This document shows, in pieces, positions 32,820-41,900 of a stretch of DNA of 64,000 nt; the stretch's first letter is position 1; the number at the start of each line of letters is the position of its first letter. The stretch spans positions 695,001-759,000 of the forward strand of contig JADJXE010000001.1 in NCBI GenBank assembly GCA_016716005.1, given 5' to 3'. Under the pieces are notes generated by a model that was not told the origin of the DNA, made no database searches, and saw only the letters and a program-made list of their open reading frames with translations. Source of the DNA: Acidimicrobiales bacterium. GTDB lineage: Bacteria > Actinomycetota > Acidimicrobiia > Acidimicrobiales > JADJXE01. The position numbers and the translations under genes were made by a program.

Positions 32820-35800
32820 GTGGCCATCGAGGTGATCACCACGGCCTACGGCCCCCCGGCCGCGGAGGCGCTCCACCGTGCCGTGGCCGCGGCCAAGGGG
32901 GGAGACCCGCTGGCACCCGTGACCATCGTCGTCCCCTCCAACTACGTGGGCGTGGCCGCCCGCCGGCAGCTGGCGTCGGGTGGTCTGGGCCCGCTGGCCG
33001 GCCGCGGCGCGGGCGTCGCCGGGGTCACCCTGCTCACGCCGTACCGCCTGGCCGAGCTCCTGGGCGCGCCCGCGCTGGCCGCCGGCGGGCGCCGACCGGT
33101 GTCGACGCCGGTCGTCACCGCCGCGCTGCGCCACGCCCTCCGGGCCGAGCCCGGCGTGTTCGAGCCCGTCGCCGGCCATCCGGCCACCGAGGAGGCCCTC
33201 GTCGGCGCGTTCCGCGAGCTGGCCGACGTGTCGTCGCGGGCCCAGGCCGCGCTGGCCGCCTGCAGCCCCCGTGCCAGCGACGTGGTGCGCCTCTGCGCGG
33301 CGGCCCGCGCCCACCTCCGGCCCGGCTGGTACGACGAGGCCGACCTGCTCGACGCGGCCACCTCCGCCACCGAGGTGGCACCCGTCGCACGAGAGCTCGG
33401 CACCGTCGTCGTCCACCTCCCCCAGCAGCTCTCGCAGGGCGCGGGCCGCCTGCTCCAGGCCCTCGGCGCCCGCGGACCCCTCGTCGTGATCGCCGGCCTC
33501 ACCGGCGACGACCGGGCCGACGCCGACGTGCACCGCTCCCTCGAACGCCTCTGCCCCTGCCCCGCCGCCCCGGGGCCCGCGGCCCCGTCCGCCGCCGCGG
33601 TCGAGGTGCTCACCGCCTCCGACGCCGACGACGAGGTGCGGGCCGTGGTCCGACGGATCATCGCGGCCCTCGGCGAGGGCGTCCCGGCCGAGCGGATCGC
33701 CGTGCTGTACGGCACCCGCGACCCCTACGCCCGCATCCTGCACGAGCAGCTCGCCGGCGCCGGCATCCCGTTCAACGGCACCGCGGTGCGCCCGGTGAGC
33801 GAGCGCGGCGCGGGCCGCGCCCTGCTCCGGACCCTCGCCCTCCCCGCCGCCCGCTTCGCCCGGCCCGACACGCTGGCGCTCCTCACGGGGGCGCCGATCC
33901 TCGACCCCGAGGGGCGCTGGGTGCCTGCGGCCGCCTGGGACCGGCTGTCCCGCGAGGCCGGGGTGGTGCGCGACCTCGACGACTGGGACCGGCGGCTCAC
34001 GCTGCTCGCCGACCGCCTCGAGGCCGAAGCGGCCGCCGAGGAGGCCGCCCCCGAGCCGCGCCCCTGGTCGATCGAGGGCCGGCGCCGCGACGCAGAACGG
34101 GCCCGCGCCCTGCGCGCCTGGGTGCTCGCCCTGGGGTCCGAGCTGGCCCGGGGAGCCCGGCTCGCCAGCTGGCCGGCCACCGCCCGGTGGGCCGGCGACC
34201 TGCTCCGCCGGCTGCTCGGCGGCGAGGCGGCCCGCGCCCGGTGGCCGGCGGCCGAACAGCGGGCGGCCGACCGCGTCGACGCCACGCTGGAGCGGCTGGC
34301 CGGCCTCGAGGGGGTGGCGGACCGGCCCACCCTGGAGGAGTTCGCCCGGACCCTCGAAGCCGAGCTCGACGACGACCTGGGACGCACCGGACGGCTCGGC
34401 GAGGGCGTCCTGGTCGGCGCGCTCGGCCTGGGGCTGGGCCTCGACCTCGACGTCGTCGTCGTGGTGGGAGCGGCCGAGGGCCTGCTGCCCGCCCGGGTGA
34501 GCGACGACGCCCTGCTGCCCGACCATGAGCGCGCCGCCACCGCCGGGGAGCTCCCCCTGCGGGCCGACACCCTCCCCCGGCAGCACCGCGAGCTGGTCGC
34601 GGCGGTGGCCGCCGCCCGCCACCGGGTGATCCTGGCCGCTCCCCGGGGCGACCTCCGCCGGAGCGCCGAGCAGGTGCCGTCCCGGTGGCTGCTGCGCATC
34701 GCCGGCGAGCAGGTCGGTCGACGGCTCTGGCCGGCCGACCTGGCCGCGCTCGACGAGCCCTGGGTGACCCACGTGCCGTCGTTCGCCGCAGGGGTCACGC
34801 GTGGCGAACGGCCGGCGACGGCGCAGGAGTACCGGCTGCGGGCCCTGGCCACCACGGCCGCCGGGGCGCTGCCCGGCCACCCCCTGGTGAGTGGCGACCC
34901 TGCCCTCGCCGCCGCCGTCGAGCTGACGACGGCCCGCCGCAGCGTGCGGTTCACCCGCTTCGACGGCAACCTCGCCGGGTGCGCCGTGCCGTCGCCGGTG
35001 TCCAGCACCACGTCGGCCACGGCCATGCAGGCCTACGCGACGTGCCCGCACCGCTACCTCCTCGAGCACGTCCTGCGGGTCTCGGTCCCGGAGGAGCCCG
35101 AGGAGCTGCTGCGCATCAGCCCGCTGGAGCAGGGCTCGCTCGTCCACCAGGCGCTCGAGGCGTTCCTCACCGAGGTGCTCGCGGGGGGCGCCGCGCCCCG
35201 GCCCGACGAGCCGTGGCCGCCGGTCCGGCGCGCCCGGCTCCGGGAGCTGGCCGACGAGGCGTGCGACCGGTACGAGGCCAGGGGCCTCACCGGTCGCGCC
35301 GTCTTCTGGCGTCGCGACCGCCGCCAGATCCTGCGCAACCTCGACCGGCTGCTCGACGAGGACGACCGTCGCCGGGCCGTCCTCGGCGCCACGCCGGTCG
35401 CGGCCGAGCTCTCCTTCGGGCGCAGCAGCAGCGGGCAGCCGGCGGTGCCGATCGAGCTCCCCGACGGGCGCGTGGTCGGCTTCCGCGGCTCCGCCGACCG
35501 CGTCGACGTGTGCGCCGGCGGGCGGCTCCTCGTCGTCGACTACAAGACGGGCAGCATCGACGGCTACCGGGGGTTGAGCGAGGACGACCCCGATCTGGGT
35601 GCCACCCTGCTGCAGCTGCCGGTGTACTCGCTGGCCGCCCGGGCCTGGCACGGACGACCCGACGCGCCCGTCCGCGCCGAGTACTGGTTCATCACCCCGC
35701 GGGCCGACTTCCGAGAGGTCGGCTACGAGGTGACGCCGGCCGTGCTCGAGCGCTTCCGGGCCGTCCTCGACACCCTGGTGGCGTCGATCGAGCAGGGCGC

Positions 35801-35990
35801 CTTCCCGGCCCGCCCCCCGCACGACGCCCGCCCCGGCAAGGGAGGCTGCCCGTTCTGCGACCCGGACGGGCTCGGCGTGAGCGACGTCATCCGCGCGTGG
35901 GGCCGGATCCGCACCGCTCCCGAGCTGGCCCGGCTGGTGGCCCTGCTCGAGCCGGGGCGTGCCGTCGACGGCGAGGACGACGATGGCTGA
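32820..35990 (+). CDS. AddB-like PD-(D/E)XK nuclease subunit
   Basis: A 1056-residue protein. The N-terminal two thirds resemble an inactivated helicase: a first strand VTIVVPSN is followed by YVGVAARRQL, with no Walker A Lys. The C-terminal 320 residues form a RecB/AddB-type nuclease with VVDYKTGS (Asp907, Lys909) and a LVHQALEAFL helix. An iron-sulfur staple is partly present: Cys742 in YATCPHRYLL, and Cys1010 and Cys1013 in GCPFCDPDGLG. The usual fourth Cys six residues later is Gly. It overlaps the AddA-like gene by eight bases. Together they should resect double-strand breaks. Confidence 0.85.
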   Translation: MAIEVITTAYGPPAAEALHRAVAAAKGGDPLAPVTIVVPSNYVGVAARRQLASGGLGPLAGRGAGVAGVTLLTPYRLAELLGAPALAAGGRRPVSTPVVTAALRHALRAEPGVFEPVAGHPATEEALVGAFRELADVSSRAQAALAACSPRASDVVRLCAAARAHLRPGWYDEADLLDAATSATEVAPVARELGTVVVHLPQQLSQGAGRLLQALGARGPLVVIAGLTGDDRADADVHRSLERLCPCPAAPGPAAPSAAAVEVLTASDADDEVRAVVRRIIAALGEGVPAERIAVLYGTRDPYARILHEQLAGAGIPFNGTAVRPVSERGAGRALLRTLALPAARFARPDTLALLTGAPILDPEGRWVPAAAWDRLSREAGVVRDLDDWDRRLTLLADRLEAEAAAEEAAPEPRPWSIEGRRRDAERARALRAWVLALGSELARGARLASWPATARWAGDLLRRLLGGEAARARWPAAEQRAADRVDATLERLAGLEGVADRPTLEEFARTLEAELDDDLGRTGRLGEGVLVGALGLGLGLDLDVVVVVGAAEGLLPARVSDDALLPDHERAATAGELPLRADTLPRQHRELVAAVAAARHRVILAAPRGDLRRSAEQVPSRWLLRIAGEQVGRRLWPADLAALDEPWVTHVPSFAAGVTRGERPATAQEYRLRALATTAAGALPGHPLVSGDPALAAAVELTTARRSVRFTRFDGNLAGCAVPSPVSSTTSATAMQAYATCPHRYLLEHVLRVSVPEEPEELLRISPLEQGSLVHQALEAFLTEVLAGGAAPRPDEPWPPVRRARLRELADEACDRYEARGLTGRAVFWRRDRRQILRNLDRLLDEDDRRRAVLGATPVAAELSFGRSSSGQPAVPIELPDGRVVGFRGSADRVDVCAGGRLLVVDYKTGSIDGYRGLSEDDPDLGATLLQLPVYSLAARAWHGRPDAPVRAEYWFITPRADFREVGYEVTPAVLERFRAVLDTLVASIEQGAFPARPPHDARPGKGGCPFCDPDGLGVSDVIRAWGRIRTAPELARLVALLEPGRAVDGEDDDG

Positions 35991-38900
35991 CCGGCCCCTC
36001 CCCCCCGACCACGACGCCCGCGACCTCGTCGTCTCGAGGCTCGACGAGACCCAGTTCGTCGAGGCCGGCGCCGGCTCGGGCAAGACCACCGCGCTCGTCG
36101 ACCGGATCGTCGAGCTGGTCGCGCACGGGGTCGAGCTGCGCGCCATCGCGGCCATCACGTTCACCGAGAAGGCGGCGGCCGAGCTGCGCGACCGCGTGCG
36201 CCAGCGGCTGGAGGAGCGCGAGGCCGCCGGCGGCCCCCGGTCGGCCACGTGGCGCCTGGCCCTGGAGCAGCTCGACGGCGCCGCCATCGGTACCCTGCAC
36301 AGCTTCGCCCAGCGCATCCTGCGAGAGCACCCCGTCGAGGCCCGGCTGCCACCGCGGCTGGAGGTGCTCGACGAGGTGGCGTCGGCGGTGGCGTTCGACC
36401 GGCGCTGGGACCGCTTCCGCGACGGGCTCCTCGCCGACCCCGCCCTCGAGGCCACCCTGCACCTCGCCGTCGGCGCCGGGATCTCCATCGACCAGCTCCG
36501 CCACGTCGCCCGCATCTTCGGCGACAACTGGGACCTGGTCGACGAGCGGCTCGGGTCGCTCGCGCCGGTCGAGCCCGACACCTCCGGGCTGGTCGACGTG
36601 CTCCGCCAGCTCGACGAGGCCGTCGCCCTCGGGCGGCACTGCACCGATCCCGCCGACAAGCTCCTCGCCCGCCTCCGGGAGATCGCCGGCTTCGTCGAGC
36701 GGCTCCGGAGCGCTTTCGACGCGGCCGACGCCCTCGCCCTCAGCCATCCCAAGAGCGGCTCCGCCCCCAGCCTCAAGGTGGGGGGGAAGGGGAAGACGGG
36801 AAGCTGGGACATCCCGGTGGCCGACGTGCGCGGCGCCGTCGAGGTGGCCGCGGCGGGCCTGGCCGGTTGGCGCGATGCCGTGACCGGCGCTGTGCTCGAC
36901 AAGCTCGGCGCAGCGCTGGCGCGGTTCACGCTCGAGGCCGCCGACGAGCGGCGGGCCCTGGGCCACCTCGAGTTCCACGACCTGCTCGTGCTGGCCCGCC
37001 GGCTGCTGCGCGATCCCCGCCACGGCCGAGCGGTCCGGGGCGCCCTGCACCGCCGCTACCAGCGGCTGCTGCTCGACGAGTTCCAGGACACCGACCCGAT
37101 CCAGATCGAGCTGGCGGTCCTCATCGCCGCCGACCCGGCGGCCGACGTCGACGGCGTCGACTGGCCCGACGTGCCCACCGAGCCGGGCCACCTCTTCTTC
37201 GTGGGCGACCCCAAGCAGTCGATCTACCGGTTCCGGCGTGCCGACATCGCCCTGTTCCTGCAGGCCCGCGCCGCGTTCGGCCACCCGCCCGTCGAGCTCA
37301 CCGCCAACTTCCGCACCGTCGAGCCGGTGCTCGCGTGGGTGAACGCCGTGTTCGCCGGGCTCATCACGGCCACGCCCGACGCCCAGCCGGCGTTCGTTCC
37401 CCTGCAGGCCACGCGCGCCCTGGCGGCCGGAGCGGGGCCGCCCGTCGTCGCCGTGGGGCGGGTGCCCCACCCCAAGGGCACCAAGGCCGACCAGATCCGC
37501 ACGGGCGAGGCGGCCGACGTGGCCCGGGCCGTCTGCGCCGCTCTCGACGGCGGCTGGCTGGTCGCCGACAAGGCGCCCGACGGCACCGAGCGCTGGCGGC
37601 CGGCCCGCCCCGGCGACATCGCGGTGCTCCTGCCGGCCCGCACCTCGCTCCCCATCCTCGAGGACGCGCTCGACGAGGCCGGCATCCCCTACCGGGCCGA
37701 AGCCAGCTCGCTGGTGTACGCGAGCCGGGCGATCCGCGACCTGGTCGCGGCGGTGCGGGCCATCGACGATCCCACCGACGAGCTGGCCCTGGTGGCGGCG
37801 CTGCGCTCCCCCCTGTTCGGGTGCGGCGACGACGACCTGTTCCGGTGGAAGGTCGAGCGGGGCGGCCGCTGGAACCACCAGGCCCCACCTCCCGACGGGG
37901 TGCCACCCGACGATCCGGTGGGCACCGCCCTGGCCTACCTCCGGGGCCTCCACCGCGAGCGGGCCTGGCGGTCGCCCAGCGAGCTCCTCGACCAGGTCGT
38001 GCGCGACCGGCGCCTGCTCGAAGCGGGGATCGCCACCGGCCGGCCGCGCGACCTGTGGCGCCGCGTGCGCTTCGTGATCGACCAGGCACGGGCCTGGAGC
38101 GAGGCCGAGCACGGCACGGTGCGCGACTGGCTCCGCTGGGTCGACCGCCAGGCCGACGACGGCGGCCGGGTGGCCGAGACGGTGCTCCCCGAGACCGACG
38201 ACGACTCGGCCCGGCTCCTCACCATCCACGCCTCGAAGGGCCTCGAGTTCCCGATCGTGGTGGTGTCGGGCCTCAGCTCGAGGCCCGGTGGCCGCCCCAG
38301 CCAGGTCTCGGTCAGCTGGCTCGAGGGGTCGGTCTCCCTGCGGCTCGGCGGCAACCGCAGCGCCGACTACGACCGGCTCTCCCCCGTCGACGAGCAGCTC
38401 GACCACCACGAGCGCCTCCGTCTGCTCTACGTGGCCTGCACCCGCGCCCGCGACCACCTGGTCGTCTCGCTCCACCGGGCGGAGCGGGCGGAGGCGGACG
38501 ACGCCTCGAGCACCGCCGCCGAGCTGCTGGCCCGGGCGCTCGGCGCGGCAGGGGCCGACCTCGGGCCGGAGCTGGCGCCGGCGGCGGCGCGCCCGGCGGC
38601 GAGCGCCGCCCCTCGCGACGCGGTCCCGCTCGCGCCCTTCGACCAGTGGGAAGCGGAGCTGCGGCGGAGCGTCGACGGCGGCACCCGACCCCACACGGTC
38701 GCCGCCACTGCGCTCGCGCCACCAGCCGGCCTCGACGCCACCGCGCCGGCCGATCCGGGGCTCGACAAGCGACCGCGCGACCTCGACCTGCCCCCGTGGC
38801 TCAAGGGGCGCTACGGCTCCGCCGTGGGGCGGGCGGTGCACGCCGTGCTCCAGACCGTCGACCTGGCCACCGGCCACGGGCTGCACGAGGCCGTAGCCGC

Positions 38901-39423
38901 CCAGGCAGCCGCCGAGGGGGTGGTGGGCCGCGACGCCACCATCGAGGCCCTCGCCCGCGAGGCGCTCCAGGCGCCCACCGTGCGGCAGGCCACCACCCTG
39001 CCCTTCTGGCGGGAGACCTACGTCGCGGTCCCGATCGGCGACACCCTCCTCGAGGGCTACCTCGACCTGCTCGTCCGCGACCGGGCCGGCCTGGTGGTCG
39101 TCGACTACAAGACGGCCGTCGGGGCCGACGCCGCCGAGATCGACCGCCGCCTCGGTCGCTACCGGCTCCAGGGCGGCGCCTACGCCCTGGCCGCGGCCGA
39201 GTCGACCGGCGAGCCGGTCGACCGGGTGGTGTTCGTGTTCCTCACCGGGCAAGGCGCGGTCGAGCGCGAGCTCCCCGACCTCTCCGGCGCGGTGGACGCG
39301 GCCCGGGCCGCGGTCGCCAGCGGCGAGGCCGCCCGGGCCGAGCGGGCAGGCTTCGAGGGGCGCCCCGACCTGCGCACCGAGCTCGAGGCCGACGAGCCCG
39401 CCATCGACGCGGCCGGCGGCTGA
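35983..39423 (+). CDS. AddA-like UvrD/RecB helicase-nuclease
   Basis: ATG 35983 (ATGGCTGA, overlapping the upstream stop) gives 1146 residues. Superfamily 1A helicase motifs are complete: GAGSGKTT (Lys34), LLLDEFQDTDPIQ, FVGDPKQSIYRFRRAD, LLTIHASKGLEFPIVVV and LLYVACTRARDHLVV. A C-terminal RecB-type nuclease has VVVDYKT (Asp1041, Lys1043) and the Gln1063-x3-Tyr1067 motif (QGGAY). This is the active motor of an AddAB-type complex whose partner is the preceding gene. Neither recC-like nor recD-like genes are present. It would resect DNA ends for recombination and degrade linear foreign DNA. Confidence 0.92.
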   Translation: MADRPLPPDHDARDLVVSRLDETQFVEAGAGSGKTTALVDRIVELVAHGVELRAIAAITFTEKAAAELRDRVRQRLEEREAAGGPRSATWRLALEQLDGAAIGTLHSFAQRILREHPVEARLPPRLEVLDEVASAVAFDRRWDRFRDGLLADPALEATLHLAVGAGISIDQLRHVARIFGDNWDLVDERLGSLAPVEPDTSGLVDVLRQLDEAVALGRHCTDPADKLLARLREIAGFVERLRSAFDAADALALSHPKSGSAPSLKVGGKGKTGSWDIPVADVRGAVEVAAAGLAGWRDAVTGAVLDKLGAALARFTLEAADERRALGHLEFHDLLVLARRLLRDPRHGRAVRGALHRRYQRLLLDEFQDTDPIQIELAVLIAADPAADVDGVDWPDVPTEPGHLFFVGDPKQSIYRFRRADIALFLQARAAFGHPPVELTANFRTVEPVLAWVNAVFAGLITATPDAQPAFVPLQATRALAAGAGPPVVAVGRVPHPKGTKADQIRTGEAADVARAVCAALDGGWLVADKAPDGTERWRPARPGDIAVLLPARTSLPILEDALDEAGIPYRAEASSLVYASRAIRDLVAAVRAIDDPTDELALVAALRSPLFGCGDDDLFRWKVERGGRWNHQAPPPDGVPPDDPVGTALAYLRGLHRERAWRSPSELLDQVVRDRRLLEAGIATGRPRDLWRRVRFVIDQARAWSEAEHGTVRDWLRWVDRQADDGGRVAETVLPETDDDSARLLTIHASKGLEFPIVVVSGLSSRPGGRPSQVSVSWLEGSVSLRLGGNRSADYDRLSPVDEQLDHHERLRLLYVACTRARDHLVVSLHRAERAEADDASSTAAELLARALGAAGADLGPELAPAAARPAASAAPRDAVPLAPFDQWEAELRRSVDGGTRPHTVAATALAPPAGLDATAPADPGLDKRPRDLDLPPWLKGRYGSAVGRAVHAVLQTVDLATGHGLHEAVAAQAAAEGVVGRDATIEALAREALQAPTVRQATTLPFWRETYVAVPIGDTLLEGYLDLLVRDRAGLVVVDYKTAVGADAAEIDRRLGRYRLQGGAYALAAAESTGEPVDRVVFVFLTGQGAVERELPDLSGAVDAARAAVASGEAARAERAGFEGRPDLRTELEADEPAIDAAGG

Positions 39424-39880
39424 CCGCCGCGCTGGCTACCGTCCCCCCCGCCACGACGGCCCCCCGCCCCCGGCCCCGGCCCCGTACCAGGGCGCGACGG
39501 CGGGCGAGCTGGGCACCAACAGCGACCCGGCCGGCACCATCGTCGGCTACCCGGCGAACCAGGGCGCACTCGAGCTGTACCGCGCCGCCCGTGCCAACGG
39601 CGTGGCCGTCTTCTTCATCACCGGCCGCCCCGAGGCGCTCCGGGCCATCACCGAGGCCCAGCTCCTCACCGCCGGCTACGACACCTCTGCCCGGCGGCAC
39701 CTCCGCCCGTCGTCGTACGCCGAGGCGTCGGTCATCCCCGACAAGACGGGCGCCCGGGCCGACATCGAGGCGCAGAGCCACACGATCGTGGCCAACGTCG
39801 GCGACCAGGACAGCGACCTGCTGGGCGGCCACGGAGCCTGCCCGACCAAGCTGGTGAACCCCCACGACTTCATCCCCTGA
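39424..39880 (+). pseudogene. 5'-truncated class B acid phosphatase (HAD) remnant
   Basis: Frame 2 from about 39485 reads YQGATAGELGTNSDPAGTIV, then NQGALELYRAARANGVAVFF, ITGRPEALRAITEAQLLTAG, and ends PTKLVNPHDFIP with a TGA at 39878. This matches the C-terminal two thirds of secreted acid phosphatases of the HAD class: the ITGRPE strand, a lysine strand (IPDKTGARADIE) and a late VGDQDSDL. The first part, with the nucleophile motif DxDET and signal peptide, is absent; upstream is the helicase stop, and no start codon occurs in frame before GTG 39602, which falls mid-strand. It looks like the relic left by a deletion. Confidence 0.75.
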
Positions 39881-39983
39881 GCGAGTCGCCCCGGCCGCTC
39901 ACCGGGCCCCCAGGAGGCTCACGTCGATCGTTGTGGCGCCGGCCGGCACGTGGCAGGGTCGTGGGACCCCGAGGAGGAGCGCC

Positions 39984-40169
39984 ATGGAGACCACCACCAT
40001 CACGTGCCCCCGCTGCCAGGCGACGGCAGAGGTGCGCTTCTACGGGCCCTGCGATTCGTGCCGGGCCGAGCTGCGCGGCGCCCTGGGAGGCGAGCGACGC
40101 CAGGTCGAGGCCCGCGCCTACGAGCCGAAGGCGAACGTCACGCCCAACTTCGTGGCCACCAAGGACTGA
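39984..40169 (+). CDS. small zinc-ribbon protein
   Basis: A 61-residue protein with CPRC near residue 9 and CDSC near residue 26, a four-Cys zinc ribbon, followed by a charged helix and a conserved-looking tail NVTPNFVATKD. GAGGAGG lies four bases before the ATG. Proteins of this size and layout occur widely in actinobacteria without an assigned role; RNA, DNA or protein binding are possible. The convergent DUF4395 gene ends 27 bases downstream. Confidence 0.8.
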   Translation: METTTITCPRCQATAEVRFYGPCDSCRAELRGALGGERRQVEARAYEPKANVTPNFVATKD

Positions 40170-40196
40170 TCGGGCCCGTCCTCGCCGGGCGGCCGC

Positions 40197-40712
40197 TCAG
40201 GCCGCCTGGTGGCGCAGGTCGAGGTTCGAGCAGGCCTCGCAGACCTCCTGGGGCACCAGCCCCAGGCGCACGGCCAGACCGAACAGGGTGCAGCCCAGGC
40301 AGAACCCCACGAAGGCCTCGAGGGACGCGGCGGCCAGGAGCATCGCCGTCAGCACCCACGCCGGGCCGGTCACCCCGAACCCCAGGGCCGCGACCGAGGC
40401 GATCACCGTCAGCGTGGCGCCGATGCCCTGCGCGAACCGCTTCGGCGGGCCCGCGACCCACCGGGGGGCCACGCGCAGCCGGGGCCGCACGACCCGGGTG
40501 GCCACCAGCGCGAGCGGGCTCCATCGGGGGCCGGCCAGCACCCGCAGCACGAACCCGGTCGCCAGCACCACCAGCAGCCAGGGCTGCCGGGTGAGCAGGG
40601 TGGCGACGGCGAGCACGACGACGCCCCCGGCCACCAGACGGGCGTTCACCTCGTCGACCGGGTTGGGGAAGCGCAGGAGGAGCCGGGCCACGGGCGGCAC
40701 GGTACCGGACAA
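40197..40712 (-). CDS. DUF4395 family membrane protein
   Basis: A 171-residue protein with hydrophobic segments around residues 25-62 and 95-145. Family landmarks are FPNPVDEVNARLVAG, GPRWSPLALVATRVVRP, GPPKRFAQGIGA and the membrane FCLGCTLFG with a CxxC pair. DUF4395 genes often sit near thioredoxin- or rhodanese-like genes; the CxxC suggests a thiol or metal function, as an inference. The start used here is TTG at 40712; a GTG four codons inside is an alternative. It diverges from the radical SAM gene across an AT-rich promoter patch. Confidence 0.85.
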   Translation of the reverse strand: MSGTVPPVARLLLRFPNPVDEVNARLVAGGVVVLAVATLLTRQPWLLVVLATGFVLRVLAGPRWSPLALVATRVVRPRLRVAPRWVAGPPKRFAQGIGATLTVIASVAALGFGVTGPAWVLTAMLLAAASLEAFVGFCLGCTLFGLAVRLGLVPQEVCEACSNLDLRHQAA

Positions 40713-40716
40713 GGGC

Positions 40717-40760
40717 CCCTAAATACAAGTAGTTGGATCGGGATTGTCGGCATTGTCGGC
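40717..40760. promoter_or_regulatory. AT-rich patch with tandem ATTGTCGGC repeat before the AmmeMemoRadiSam genes
   Basis: The divergent gap has one of the few AT-rich stretches in this window (TAAATACAAGTAGTTGG, 40719-40735) followed by two exact head-to-tail copies of ATTGTCGGC (40743-40751 and 40752-40760). It likely holds promoters for the DUF4395 gene and the radical SAM gene. The repeat could be a regulator site. No clear -35/-10 pair could be assigned. Confidence 0.45.
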
Positions 40761-40802
40761 CGATGGTTGGCGGCGGGGTCCACATGGGGCACCCTGGAGT
40801 CG

Positions 40803-41900
40803 ATGGCTGCACCGACCACCGTGCCCACCCGCTTCTGGCACGCCCTCGACGACGGGCGCGTGCAGTGCGACGTGTGCCCGCGCGCCTGCAAGCTGCACGA
40901 GGGCCAGCGGGGCCTGTGCTTCGTGCGCGAGCGCCAGCAGGACGAGATCGTGCTCACCACCTACGGCCGCTCCAGCGGCTACTGCATCGACCCCATCGAG
41001 AAGAAGCCGCTCAACCACTTCCTGCCGGGCACGTCGGTGCTCAGCTTCGGCACCGCCGGCTGCAACCTGGCCTGCCGCTTCTGCCAGAACTGGGACATCT
41101 CAGCGGCCCGCAGCACCGACGCGCTCGCCGACGAGGCCATGCCCGAGACGATCGCCCGGGCCGCCCGCGAGCTGGGGTGCGCCAGCGTCGCCTTCACCTA
41201 CAACGACCCCATCGTGTTCCTGGAGTACGCCGTCGACGTGGCCGACGCCTGCCACGCGGCCGAGGTGCGCACCGTCGCCGTCACCAACGGCTACATGTGC
41301 GCCGAGCCGCGGCGCGAGCTGTTCTCCCGCATCGACGCGGCCAACGTCGACCTCAAGGCGTTCACCGACGGCTTCTACCGTCGGGTCACGGCCTCTCGCC
41401 TCCAGCCGGTGCTCGACACCCTCGAGGTGCTGGTGCACGAGCTCGGCGTGTGGGTGGAGCTCACCACCCTCCTGATCCCGGGCCACAACGACGGCGACGA
41501 CGAGCTCGACCGCATGACCCGGTGGGTCGTCGAGCACCTCGGTCCCGACGTGCCCATGCACTTCACCGCCTTCCACCCCGACTTCAAGATGCGCGACATC
41601 CCCCCCACCCCGCCGGCCACGCTCACCCGGGCCCGCCGGATCGCTCTGGGCAACGGGGTCCGACACGCGTACACGGGCAACGTGCACGACACCGACGGCG
41701 GGTCCACCCGGTGCACCGGGTGCGGCGAGGTGCTGGTCGAGCGCGACTGGTACGTGCTGCGGCGCTGGCACCTCACCGCCGACGGGCGCTGCCGGAGCTG
41801 CGGCCAGGCGTGCCCGGGCGTGTTCGACGGCCCACCGGGCGAGTGGGGGGCACGGCGCCGGCCCGTGCACCTGCGTAGCTACGAGGAGCGCTGGTCGTGA
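40803..41900 (+). CDS. amrS: AmmeMemoRadiSam system radical SAM enzyme
   Basis: A 365-residue radical SAM protein. The [4Fe-4S] motif is CNLACRFC (Cys87, Cys91, Cys94), preceded by the family's N-terminal CDVCPRACKL..GLCFVRE and YGRSSGYCIDPIEKKPLNHF. Later landmarks are FTYNDPIVFLEY, VTNGYMCAEPRRELF and TAFHPDFKMRDIPPTP. Extra Cys pairs near the C-terminus (CTGCGE, CRSCGQ) suggest an added zinc or iron-sulfur ribbon. The family resembles pyruvate formate-lyase activating enzymes and is regularly encoded beside Memo- and AMMECR1-like proteins, as here. Its reaction is not established. It overlaps the Memo gene by four bases. Confidence 0.93.
   Translation: MAAPTTVPTRFWHALDDGRVQCDVCPRACKLHEGQRGLCFVRERQQDEIVLTTYGRSSGYCIDPIEKKPLNHFLPGTSVLSFGTAGCNLACRFCQNWDISAARSTDALADEAMPETIARAARELGCASVAFTYNDPIVFLEYAVDVADACHAAEVRTVAVTNGYMCAEPRRELFSRIDAANVDLKAFTDGFYRRVTASRLQPVLDTLEVLVHELGVWVELTTLLIPGHNDGDDELDRMTRWVVEHLGPDVPMHFTAFHPDFKMRDIPPTPPATLTRARRIALGNGVRHAYTGNVHDTDGGSTRCTGCGEVLVERDWYVLRRWHLTADGRCRSCGQACPGVFDGPPGEWGARRRPVHLRSYEERWS

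Noticed and set aside
32238..36929. A 1563-codon open frame on the minus strand
   Set aside because: It lies antisense to the patatin, AddB-like and AddA-like genes, is rich in Arg, Ser, Pro and Gly, has no domain, and is a by-product of high GC.
35887..39252. An 1121-codon open frame on the minus strand
   Set aside because: It is antisense to the AddA-like gene, whose motifs are complete; the frame is Gly/Val/His/Arg-rich shadow sequence.
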